A stretch of 5,632 nt of DNA from NCBI GenBank assembly GCA_030622395.1, contig JAUXGF010000219.1:1-5632 (forward strand), given 5' to 3'. This DNA comes from Calditrichaceae bacterium. GTDB lineage: Bacteria; Calditrichota; Calditrichia; Calditrichales; Calditrichaceae. Below, one piece after another: positions 1 to 5,470 of the stretch. Every line of letters starts with the position of its first letter. Within the stretch, counting starts at the first letter, position 1. The position numbers were made by a program, and so were the translations under genes. A model generated the notes under the pieces. It made no database searches. It was given only the letters and a program-made list of their open reading frames with translations, and was not told the origin of the DNA.

Positions 1-1151
1 GACTTGTCATAATCTGTAATGGACAGCAGAACGCCGCTGGAATCCGAAACTTCAATTTGATCATTACAATATGTTTTTAATAATTCCAAATAGCTGGGCA
101 TCTCAGCGCGGTCTAAAGAGAGTTCGTAATAAAGGCTGTCCAAATCCACATTTGAATCGCCGCGGTATTCCAATAAAAAGTATTCGTCATTATTAATCGG
201 GATTTGTACAACAAAGGGTTTGTTTTGCTGATTTTCACAGCCGAGACGCGCTAATTCAATATTATTTTGCGGTTTATTTATTACAAGCGGCTCGTCCCAT
301 CCTAATATTTTCCTGGTAAAAGCGCCGGGCTTTGCAGGGACTAATCCATTCATATTCAACAGCCCGACGTCCATCAAATCAAACCTGCCCACGCCCGAAC
401 GCTGCGTTGAAGGACTGAACAAATCATACAATCCCAAATAGCTGCCGATATTGGACACAAAAAAACCCGTTAAAGCAATTTTATAATCATCCTGATTTTC
501 CGTTTCCGGCAGTAAAATACCCTGGGTGATTAAATTTCCACCGTCAACCGGCACACCTGGAAAATCATTTCCCAAAGATTTTTTTAAAAAATCATGCGTT
601 ATAAAAAGTGAGGGAATATCCTGAGGGGTTTCATCAAAACCGGTATCGATATCTTTGCCCACCCCGGCGTGAAAAATAACTACTAAATCATAACCGCTGA
701 AATCAAGCGTTTGATCCTCGCTGTCTGCAAGCTCTATTGCGTCAACAAATAATTGGCTGATGGCGCGGTTAATTTCCTCGTCTGTTGTATTAGGATTGTA
801 AAAAGCCATTGGATTGGATAAACGGTAAGCGCCGTCCATTGACCGGGGGAAGACGTCTCCTTCAATTATTATTCTACCGTTTGATACATTATCAAAATAA
901 TTTGCCGCGGCGTTTATTTGATCGTTAAAATATTTCCGGTCGTGCGGCGCGGGATCAATGGCAAACTCATCTGTTGTAACAGTATCCACCATAAACGTTC
1001 CGTCGCCGGTTGTCAATTCATTTTGATCGGGGGTAAATTCAACGCGGATTGCGCATATTTTTATGGTCTGCTGTGAATAGGCGGATACAGATATTAGAAG
1101 AAATGTAAAAACATAAAATACAAATTGTTGCATAATAGATTTGGCGGTCAA
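1..1151 (-). CDS. Secreted M6-peptidase-like protein lacking the HExxH zinc motif (C-terminus outside window)
   Basis: An open frame of 383 codons runs off the left edge. Residues 1-26 form a signal peptide (hydrophobic VFYVFTFLLISV, likely cut after AYS), so the product is exported. The body resembles immune-inhibitor-A-like M6 metallopeptidases: a strand LVVIFHAG near residues 156-163, the block GVGRFDLMDVG near 253-263 that corresponds to the family GxGxWxLMDxG, and an ILGW segment near 282-285. Where active members have HExxHxxGxxD, this one has SNIGSYLGLYD (233-243, at 423-455). Both histidines and the glutamate are missing, while the spacing, LGL and the final Asp remain. I infer a non-catalytic surface or secreted protein. 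Start: TTG at 1151 is preferred because AGGAGAG lies 9 nt upstream and it adds a lysine to the signal peptide; ATG at 1133 is the alternative but has no well-spaced site. The gene follows porV. A type IX C-terminal sorting domain may lie beyond the edge but cannot be seen. Confidence 0.85.
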   Translation of the reverse strand, partial: MTAKSIMQQFVFYVFTFLLISVSAYSQQTIKICAIRVEFTPDQNELTTGDGTFMVDTVTTDEFAIDPAPHDRKYFNDQINAAANYFDNVSNGRIIIEGDVFPRSMDGAYRLSNPMAFYNPNTTDEEINRAISQLFVDAIELADSEDQTLDFSGYDLVVIFHAGVGKDIDTGFDETPQDIPSLFITHDFLKKSLGNDFPGVPVDGGNLITQGILLPETENQDDYKIALTGFFVSNIGSYLGLYDLFSPSTQRSGVGRFDLMDVGLLNMNGLVPAKPGAFTRKILGWDEPLVINKPQNNIELARLGCENQQNKPFVVQIPINNDEYFLLEYRGDSNVDLDSLYYELSLDRAEMPSYLELLKTYCNDQIEVSDSSGVLLSITDYDK

Positions 1152-1160
1152 AGCTTATTT

Positions 1161-1167
1161 CTCTCCT
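1161..1167 (-). promoter_or_regulatory. Ribosome binding site deciding a TTG start for the M6-like gene
   Basis: AGGAGAG on the minus strand ends 9 nt before an in-frame TTG (1149-1151) and 27 nt before the first ATG (1131-1133). An in-frame TAA stands two codons before the TTG, so only these two starts are serious. The spacing favours TTG. Confidence 0.55.
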
Positions 1168-1253
1168 AAATTTTAAAATAATTCATTTACAAATTAATAA
1201 GTCAGTGGATACTCGAATCATACGGAGTCGGGTCTGTTTTGGTTTATATTAAA

Positions 1254-1281
1254 GAAATCAGCATTCAGCAATCAGCTATCA
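1254..1281. repeat. Degenerate heptamer tandem repeat (four units)
   Basis: Four successive 7-mers, GAAATCA, GCATTCA, GCAATCA and GCTATCA, read on the plus strand (TGATTGC-like on the minus strand). They lie in the spacer between the porV terminator and the M6-like gene. No coding frame covers them. The rest of the 1152-1300 spacer is AT-rich. I see no convincing promoter there; a CTGACT with a TATTTT 19 bases further is only a weak candidate. Confidence 0.55.
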
Positions 1282-1295
1282 GAATAAAAAATTAT

Positions 1296-1329
1296 ATTAA
1301 AGAAAAGGGAAGTCTGTTTAACTTCCCTT
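1296..1329 (-). terminator. Intrinsic terminator of porV
   Basis: Eight bases after the porV stop codon, the minus strand reads AAGGGAAGT, a 7-nt loop (TAAACAG), then ACTTCCCTT. This is a perfect 9-bp stem (1321-1329 with 1305-1313), followed by TTCTTT and a further AT-rich run. It should end most porV transcripts, so the M6-like gene would need its own promoter or readthrough. Confidence 0.75.
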
Positions 1330-1337
1330 AACATAAA

Positions 1338-2435
1338 TTAAAATCCGACAGATAGAGAAAAGCGCATTGTATCTGACAGCGGATGATCCTCTGCGGCGGA
1401 GATATAGCTAAAATCAATCCCAAAAATATTGTACGAAAGACCGGCGCCGAAAGTCAAGAATTTACGAGCGCCATAATTTGGATCTTCATAAAACCAACCG
1501 GCGCGCAAAGCGATTAAGTTTCCGTACCAATATTCCAGACCTATAGAATGTGTAAATTTTCTAATACGCTCGTTAGCGCTGCCCTTGGTCCAGGTGGAAT
1601 AAAAAACAGCCTCAAAGACATTGTCCGATGTTCCGTCTTTATGTTTTACAACCAATAAGCGGTTAAGATCATAAATAACTAACATTTTGTTAAACTCATC
1701 ATCAAAGATTTTATAAGACAGCCCCATTTTTAAGTTTGTCGGGAGAGGATCTGCCTGCTTTTTGTCAATGTAACTCATTTTCGGCCCAAAGTTTGACAGA
1801 TTAGCGCCCAATGAAAGACGGTTATCTAAAAAATAATAATCGGGTATCCATAACACTCCAAGGTCAACTGCAAAAGCCGTTGATTTTCCATATCCGGTTT
1901 CCGATCCTACGGTAACTTTTATAGGCGTTAAATTACTCTGTATAATTTTAGCATTAACTCCTATACTGAGATTTTCTTTTAAAAGAGTAGCATAAGACAG
2001 GGTTACGGCAAATTCATACGAATCAAACGTTCCCAATTCTACAGCATTTTCATCAGTCCAGACATTTTCTCCTAGATTAAGATAAGTAATGCTGCCGCCA
2101 AGCATACCGATATCTTCTATATAATAACGTCCCGCTAAATAATCATACCATAAATCACTGAAATTAAACTGCGGCAGCCATTTTACATGCATAAGAGTAA
2201 TTTCACCCTGGGTGTCTATTTCCGGGTCTTGATATTGGAAGGCTAAACCGGCAGGATTCCAAAATACAGCGTTAGCGTCATTGGCTAAGGCGACTCCTCC
2301 TTCGCCAATCCCGCCGTTACGCGCGCCCGGCGCGATCAATAAAAACGGCACGGCAGCTTCACCCTGGGCAAAAAGCGAACTATTATTAAAAAAAACGCTG
2401 CATACTAAAATAACTAAGATTAAAACTCTCTTCAT
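1338..2435 (-). CDS. porV: PorV/PorQ-family outer membrane beta-barrel protein (type IX secretion)
   Basis: The 365-residue product has a signal peptide (MKRVLILVILVCSVFF, cut after LFA at residue 23). Near residues 36-65 it carries the PorV/PorQ N-terminal signature: ARNGGIGEGGVAL, then ANDANAVFWNPAGLA. The rest alternates aromatic and polar residues as in a FadL-like beta-barrel. It ends in SDTMRFSLSVGF, with a terminal aromatic residue typical of outer membrane proteins and close to the usual PorV ending (TLRFSL..). In studied type IX systems PorV is the shuttle that takes C-terminal-domain cargo from the translocon to the surface attachment complex. PorV and PorQ paralogues are hard to separate by eye, so the symbol is tentative. 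ATG at 2435 has GGAGG 9 nt upstream. It is expressed from its own promoter through a long structured leader and ends in its own terminator. The downstream M6-like gene may encode a client. Confidence 0.85.
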   Translation of the reverse strand: MKRVLILVILVCSVFFNNSSLFAQGEAAVPFLLIAPGARNGGIGEGGVALANDANAVFWNPAGLAFQYQDPEIDTQGEITLMHVKWLPQFNFSDLWYDYLAGRYYIEDIGMLGGSITYLNLGENVWTDENAVELGTFDSYEFAVTLSYATLLKENLSIGVNAKIIQSNLTPIKVTVGSETGYGKSTAFAVDLGVLWIPDYYFLDNRLSLGANLSNFGPKMSYIDKKQADPLPTNLKMGLSYKIFDDEFNKMLVIYDLNRLLVVKHKDGTSDNVFEAVFYSTWTKGSANERIRKFTHSIGLEYWYGNLIALRAGWFYEDPNYGARKFLTFGAGLSYNIFGIDFSYISAAEDHPLSDTMRFSLSVGF

Positions 2436-2444
2436 TATAGTAAT

Positions 2445-2450
2445 CCTCCA
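2445..2450 (-). promoter_or_regulatory. Ribosome binding site of porV, abutting a terminator T-tract
   Basis: TGGAGG lies 9 nt before the porV ATG. The seven-T tract of the upstream hairpin (2452-2458) ends one base before it, so no promoter can fit between that terminator and the gene. Confidence 0.8.
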
Positions 2451-2451
2451 T

Positions 2452-2498
2452 AAAAAAACCGGTTAAGTGGATTGTCTGCCCAAATCCAAATAACCGGT
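2452..2498 (-). terminator. Intrinsic terminator inside the porV 5' leader (attenuator candidate)
   Basis: On the minus strand, ACCGGTTA (2498-2491) pairs perfectly with TAACCGGT (2465-2458). Inside it, after a 2x2 internal loop, TGGATT (2488-2483) pairs with AATCCA (2473-2468). The loop is TGGGCAGAC (2482-2474), and seven T residues follow the stem. The hairpin lies downstream of a strong promoter and directly upstream of the porV ribosome binding site, which is the position of a transcription attenuator. It could equally be the 3' end of a small RNA. Confidence 0.8.
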
Positions 2499-2566
2499 AT
2501 CTAAAACATGTATAAACCGTTTTGTTAAAGGCAGACGTATCTGTTATGCAATAATACTTTATTTAC

Positions 2567-2585
2567 AACAAACCTTTAACAAACC
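2567..2585. repeat. Tandem direct repeat AACAAACC with 11-bp period
   Basis: AACAAACC (2567-2574), TTT, AACAAACC (2578-2585) on the plus strand; on the minus strand it reads GGTTTGTT twice. The two copies are one helical turn apart, 35-55 bp downstream of the predicted start of transcription. The right-hand copy also provides part of the 5' arm of the 11-bp leader stem. Confidence 0.5.
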
Positions 2586-2626
2586 GCTTATAAGCTTTTC
2601 TCCAAAATTTATTTTAAACGTCTGAA

Positions 2627-2655
2627 AATATAATTATTAAAGTAAAATATGTCAA
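2627..2655 (-). promoter_or_regulatory. Consensus sigma-70-type promoter for the porV leader
   Basis: On the minus strand, TTGACA (2655-2650), a spacer of exactly 17 bp, then TATATT (2632-2627). A run of six A residues just upstream of the -35 (plus-strand T at 2660-2665) could act as a weak UP element. Transcription would start near 2619-2623, about 185 nt before the porV ATG. Confidence 0.8.
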
Positions 2656-2668
2656 GCGCTTTTTTCAC

Positions 2669-2777
2669 ACCCAAGCAAATCTCACTTATTGGTGGGGAAT
2701 TTATTTTTATGGGTGTATTGGGAAAAATACAAAACCCACCCTTGCTTGCATCCCGACACTTCGGGGTAACCCCTCCC
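2669..2777. repeat. Nested inverted-repeat element of unknown nature
   Basis: Three concentric complementary pairs: CAAGCAA (2672-2678) with TTGCTTG (2742-2748), GGTGGG (2691-2696) with CCCACC (2735-2740), and TGTATT (2714-2719) with AATACA (2726-2731). Beside them is a hairpin CCCGA-CACT-TCGGG (2752-2765), which competes with GGGG-TAA-CCCC (2763-2773). No T-tract follows in the minus direction, so it is not a standard terminator for the trm112 operon. Its base composition (runs of C/G in an AT-rich spacer) differs from the leader next to it. It could be a small non-coding mobile or REP-like element, or a structured 3' end of the upstream mRNA. Confidence 0.45.
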
Positions 2778-2805
2778 AAAACCAATCCTGCCGTAAACAC
2801 TGCTG

Positions 2806-2970
2806 TTAAAATTTCTGCGCCTCTTCTATTAACATTACAGGAATATCATCTTCGATCCGATAAATCAATCTGCATTTATTACAAATCAGTTGATCTTCAT
2901 CCTGCTTATACTCTAATTCGCCTTTGCACTTGGGACAGGCTAAAATATCTAATAATTGCTGATCTAACAT
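2806..2970 (-). CDS. Trm112/YcaR (UPF0434) family zinc-ribbon protein
   Basis: A 54-residue product, MLDQQLLDILACPKCKGEL at the N-terminus and DDIPVMLIEEAQ near the end, fits the Trm112 family over its whole length. The four cysteines C12, C15, C30 and C33 (CPKC and CNKC) form a complete zinc-ribbon site; some bacterial relatives such as E. coli YcaR have lost some of these. In eukaryotes and archaea Trm112 is the small activating partner of several methyltransferases; the role of bacterial members is poorly defined. The ATG is preceded by AGGAAG, and the gene begins 11 bases after the thioesterase stop codon, so they are very probably co-transcribed. No methyltransferase gene is visible in the window as an obvious partner. 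Confidence 0.9.
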   Translation of the reverse strand: MLDQQLLDILACPKCKGELEYKQDEDQLICNKCRLIYRIEDDIPVMLIEEAQKF

Positions 2971-2981
2971 TGCTTCCTAAC

Positions 2982-3386
2982 TTATTTAAAATGTTTTTGC
3001 ATTTCTTTTAAAAACTCTTTCGGCGGTTTAACCGCTTTATCTTTTTGATTCATAAAACTATGCAATGAACTGCCCCGGCAGATTAATACCCCATGCTCAT
3101 TACTGACTTCATATTCAAATTTTATCTTAGCCCTGGGCATTTGTGAAATAAAAGCGCGGATTGTTATCAATTCATCAAAACGCGCCGGTTTAAAATATTG
3201 AACATTGATTTCCAGAACGGGCATCATATACCCCTCGTCCTCAAGCCGGGCGTAAGAGAATCCGTAGTGTTTCATCAATTCGACGCGGGCAAATTCAAAC
3301 CAGATAATGTAATTAGAATGATGAACGGATCTCATTTGATCCGTTTCAGCATAACGCACGCGTATTTTGGTTTTGCGTTCAATCAT
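2982..3386 (-). CDS. YbgC/FadM-type hotdog-fold acyl-CoA thioesterase
   Basis: The 134-residue product is the usual length of single-domain 4-hydroxybenzoyl-CoA thioesterase-like proteins. The family signature is near the N-terminus: RVRYAETDQMRSVHHSNYI, with the catalytic aspartate D16 and the following H23/N25/Y26 block, then WFEFARVELM on the hotdog helix. A central INVQYFKPARFDELITI (60-76) forms the next conserved strand pair. It should hydrolyse acyl-CoA thioesters in the cytoplasm; the actual chain or aromatic substrate cannot be read from sequence. Its ATG overlaps the stop codon of the upstream small gene (ATGA) and it lacks a strong ribosome binding site, which suggests translational coupling. 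The trm112-like gene follows 11 bases later. Relatives in Proteobacteria sit with tol-pal genes, but no such context is present here. Confidence 0.9.
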   Translation of the reverse strand: MIERKTKIRVRYAETDQMRSVHHSNYIIWFEFARVELMKHYGFSYARLEDEGYMMPVLEINVQYFKPARFDELITIRAFISQMPRAKIKFEYEVSNEHGVLICRGSSLHSFMNQKDKAVKPPKEFLKEMQKHFK

Positions 3387-3676
3387 TTCTGGCGCTTATA
3401 GTTTAAGATATTAATATTTTTATGTTCAATTCTGTCTAAATACTTATTGAGATTATTGGCGATTTTATCCCCATAATGATAGGAAACAAAAATTATATCA
3501 ATTTGTCTTTCGGTCAAATCTTTATTCGCGCGAGCTATTGCCCTTCTGGATAATTGGAAAGTGGTTTGAGAGAGGGAACGAATTTGAGAAAACTTCTTTG
3601 CCGCGCTCGCTTTCTGAAATAAAGAAATCAGTACTTCTTCAGCTTCCGGGCGTGTATCAATAGATTGGGTTCTCAT
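3383..3676 (-). CDS. Conserved hypothetical small helical protein
   Basis: The 97-residue product begins MRTQSIDTRPEAEEVLISL and is predicted to be mostly helical, basic and soluble, with no signal peptide, membrane segment or cysteine. The pattern (S/T)xDTxPEAExVxxxLxxxA, a central basic SRRAIARA and a C-terminal YGDKIANNLNKYL resemble, from memory, a widespread family of small proteins with no known function that begin DTSPEAE and end in a YGxELAxxV-like segment. I cannot assign a role. It lies 90 bases after accA and overlaps the thioesterase start by four bases, so the two are likely translated together. No good ribosome binding site precedes its ATG. It is not the RNA polymerase omega subunit, although its size and position could suggest that. 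Confidence 0.75.
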   Translation of the reverse strand: MRTQSIDTRPEAEEVLISLFQKASAAKKFSQIRSLSQTTFQLSRRAIARANKDLTERQIDIIFVSYHYGDKIANNLNKYLDRIEHKNINILNYKRQK

Positions 3677-3766
3677 ATTAAAATTTTTCTAATAAAACAT
3701 TTAAAGAAATGACAGAAGGCGCTTTTTCGTTAAGACGTTAATTATCCTTTTTTACAGCATTCTTGA

Positions 3767-4735
3767 TTATTCCTTCCATGATCCCATTTTGCTGAACTTT
3801 TCAATACGCTGATCGATTAATTCATCTACCGGTATTTGCAATAGTTCTTTAAGATGATGTAAAATGGTTTCTTTAACAATCATTGCGGCTTCATCTGGTT
3901 TATAGTGGGCTCCGCCTTCAGGTTCTTTAATAAGTTCATCAATTATTTTTAGATCAACTAAGTCGGGCGCCGTTACTTTCATAGCTTCCGCGGCTTCTTC
4001 GGCTTTTGCGGCGTCGCGCCATAATATCGCCGCGCAACCTTCCGGACTGATAACCGAATACCAGGCGTTTTCCATCATCAAAATACGGTCGCCAACACCG
4101 ATGCCAAGCGCGCCTCCGGAAGCGCCCTCGCCGATAATCACATTTATGATCGGCACCGGCAGGTGTGACATTTCAAACAAATTATGAGCGATTGCTTCCG
4201 CCTGACCGCGTTCTTCAGCGCCGATTCCCGGATAAGCGCCGGGCGTATCTATTAAAGTAATGATCGGTTTGTTAAACTTAGCCGCCATGTTCATAATCCG
4301 CATAGCTTTCCTGTACCCTTCAGGATTGGGCATACCAAAATTACGGTACATTTTCGCTTTTGTATCGCGTCCCTTTTGATGTCCTATAATAACCACCGAA
4401 TAATCATCTATACGCGCAATTCCGGAAACAATTGCGCTGTCGTCGGCGAAAAAACGATCGCCGTGCAGCTCTTCAAAATAGGAACAAATTTTCCCAATGT
4501 AATCCAATGTATAAGGTCTCATCGGATGACGGGCAAGCTGTACGCGTTGATAGCGGTTTAGTTTAGAATAGATTTCTTTTCGCAATTGCTCCGCTTTTTT
4601 TTCAAGACGTTTAATATCATCCTCAAGCTCAACGCCGGTAGACAATGCATATTCCCGCATTTCAGTGATCTTATCTTCGAGTTCAACCACCGGCTTCTCA
4701 AAATCTAAAACGAATTTTTGTATTTTTAATGCCAT
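3767..4735 (-). CDS. accA: Acetyl-CoA carboxylase carboxyltransferase subunit alpha
   Basis: The 322-residue product matches AccA in length and along its whole sequence. A charged N-terminal coiled segment (about 10-60) is followed by [13 protein letters not shown] (68-80), [13 protein letters not shown] (91-103), [19 protein letters not shown] (118-136) and [19 protein letters not shown] (163-181). The crotonase-fold oxyanion motif [11 protein letters not shown] lies at 203-213, then [13 protein letters not shown] (230-242). With AccD it transfers the carboxyl group from biotinylated AccB to acetyl-CoA, giving malonyl-CoA for fatty acid synthesis in the cytoplasm. The start is firm: AAGGA lies five bases before the ATG. 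The gene follows the glycosyltransferase by eight bases and appears intact. accD, accB and accC are not in the window. Confidence 0.97.
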   Translation of the reverse strand: MALKIQKFVLDFEKPVVELEDKITEMREYALSTGVELEDDIKRLEKKAEQLRKEIYSKLNRYQRVQLARHPMRPYTLDYIGKICSYFEELHGDRFFADDSAIVSGIARIDDYSVVIIGHQKGRDTKAKMYRNFGMPNPEGYRKAMRIMNMAAKFNKPIITLIDTPGAYPGIGAEERGQAEAIAHNLFEMSHLPVPIINVIIGEGASGGALGIGVGDRILMMENAWYSVISPEGCAAILWRDAAKAEEAAEAMKVTAPDLVDLKIIDELIKEPEGGAHYKPDEAAMIVKETILHHLKELLQIPVDELIDQRIEKFSKMGSWKE

Positions 4736-4740
4736 AAAAA

Positions 4741-4746
4741 TCCTTA
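4741..4746 (-). promoter_or_regulatory. accA ribosome binding site overlapping the glycosyltransferase stop codon
   Basis: TAAGGA on the minus strand contains the TAA stop of the upstream gene (4744-4746) and the AAGGA site for accA, five T residues before its ATG. This arrangement usually couples translation of the two genes. Confidence 0.75.
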
Positions 4747-5469
4747 TATTTTTCCAAACAAACTATTAAATCGAAGCTTCCAGACTAAAAAGATAGCCTC
4801 CCACATTATTTTTTTTGATAACTTTGATTGCCCGAAAACACGGTCAATAAATATAATTGGGATTTCTTTAAGGCGGAAACCTTTTTTCCATGCCTTAAAA
4901 TTTATTTCAATCTGGAATGCATATCCATTAGATTTAATATTACTAAAATCAATGTCTTCTAAAACCTTCCTGCGAAAACATTTAAATCCGCCGGTTGAAT
5001 CACGTACGGAAATACCTGTAATTATCCGGGTATTCATATTAGCAAAATAACATAATAAAAGCCTTTTTAAAGGCCAATTAACTACATTGACGCCCTTAAT
5101 ATACCGCGATCCTAAAACCAGGTCATTTAATTCAATTGCTTCCAGAAAATTGGGGATTTCTTTAGGGTCATGTGAAAAGTCGGCGTCCATTTCAAAAATG
5201 TATTCAAAACCTTTTTCTAAAGCAAATTTAAATCCGGCAATATAGGCGCTTCCCAGACCCATTTTCCCTTGACGTTCCAATAAATAAATATTGCTATTTT
5301 CCCGTTGTATTTTTTTGATTAGATCAGAAGTGCCGTCAGGTGAATTATCATCAACAAACAAAATATTGACCTGCGGTTGGAAGCCGTGTATTTCGCCGAC
5401 AAGACGCTCTACATTTTCATATTCATTATAAGTGGGAACAACTATAATTGCTTTTGACGGATCAACCAT
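4744..5469 (-). CDS. GT2 polyprenol-phosphate mannosyltransferase-like (DPM1-type) glycosyltransferase
   Basis: Counting from the ATG at 5469, the product has 241 residues, the size of single-domain DPM1-like enzymes without membrane helices. GT-A motifs appear in order: [13 protein letters not shown] (8-20), [10 protein letters not shown] (38-47), [10 protein letters not shown] (71-80), the metal-binding DAD with SHDP (95-102), VLGSRYIKG (118-126), [11 protein letters not shown] (157-167) and a C-terminal [10 protein letters not shown] block. Family members move mannose or a similar sugar from a nucleotide donor to a polyprenyl phosphate at the inner membrane face, giving a lipid-linked donor for glycan or protein glycosylation; the exact sugar is inferred. 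An upstream ATG at 5487 would add MNWKNN, overlap the previous gene by 17 bases and leave AAAGG directly against the start codon, so I prefer 5469, which begins one base after the previous stop (TAATATG). Confidence 0.9.
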   Translation of the reverse strand: MVDPSKAIIVVPTYNEYENVERLVGEIHGFQPQVNILFVDDNSPDGTSDLIKKIQRENSNIYLLERQGKMGLGSAYIAGFKFALEKGFEYIFEMDADFSHDPKEIPNFLEAIELNDLVLGSRYIKGVNVVNWPLKRLLLCYFANMNTRIITGISVRDSTGGFKCFRRKVLEDIDFSNIKSNGYAFQIEINFKAWKKGFRLKEIPIIFIDRVFGQSKLSKKIMWEAIFLVWKLRFNSLFGKI

Positions 5470-5470
5470 A

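Larger units (their letters stand above)
2452..2620 (-). promoter_or_regulatory. Structured porV leader, or small RNA of about 170 nt
   Basis: The RNA would start near 2620 from the promoter at 2627-2655 and run to the terminator. From 5' to 3' it holds: a perfect palindrome GCTTATAAGC (2586-2595); TTTGTTAAAGG (2583-2573), which pairs over 11 bp with CCTTTAACAAA (2531-2521); a small hairpin CAGA-TACG-TCTG (2543-2532) within that loop; then the terminator hairpin. GTCTGCC (2536-2530) is complementary to GGCAGAC in the terminator loop (2480-2474). Forming that pairing would break the small hairpin and two pairs of the 11-bp stem, as expected for an alternative or pseudoknotted fold. I recognise no known riboswitch class, no 6S-type long hairpin and no convincing leader peptide. 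The ligand or regulator is unknown. Confidence 0.55.

Noticed and set aside
1168..1253. Dedicated promoter for the M6-like gene
   Set aside because: CTGACT and TATTTT are 19 bp apart and both are weak. The surrounding AT-rich DNA gives many equal matches, so I do not call one.
2281..2466. Plus-strand open frame of 61 codons opposite the porV start
   Set aside because: It is an antisense shadow of porV that runs into the terminator hairpin.
2505..2513. Possible leader peptide in the porV leader (ATG-TTT-TAG)
   Set aside because: The only ATG in that stretch gives a two-residue frame without a ribosome binding site. A TTG-started alternative further upstream has poor spacing, so peptide-based attenuation is not supported.
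2452..2620. 6S RNA
   Set aside because: The size fits, but the ends do not pair into a closing stem and there is no long hairpin with a central bubble; the 3' end is a separate terminator hairpin.
2609..2800. Minus-strand open frame of 63 codons between trm112 and porV
   Set aside because: It contains the -35 and -10 boxes and the repeat block, its composition is not protein-like, and it has no ribosome binding site.
2649..3011. Plus-strand open frame of 120 codons
   Set aside because: It lies antisense to the Trm112 gene and crosses the porV promoter and the inverted-repeat block. It has no ribosome binding site and no recognisable protein pattern.
3198..3401. Plus-strand open frame of 67 codons
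   Set aside because: It is an antisense shadow of the thioesterase gene, whose family motifs are clear on the other strand.
3383..3676. RNA polymerase omega subunit (rpoZ)
   Set aside because: The size and small-gene context suggested it, but the conserved omega motifs are absent and the sequence fits another small family.
3677..3766. Terminator or promoter between accA and the small hypothetical gene
   Set aside because: I found only a TTAACG direct repeat and weak -10-like boxes. There is no stem followed by a T-tract, so whether one transcript spans the gap is open.
4376..4561. Plus-strand open frame of 61 codons
   Set aside because: It is an antisense shadow of accA.
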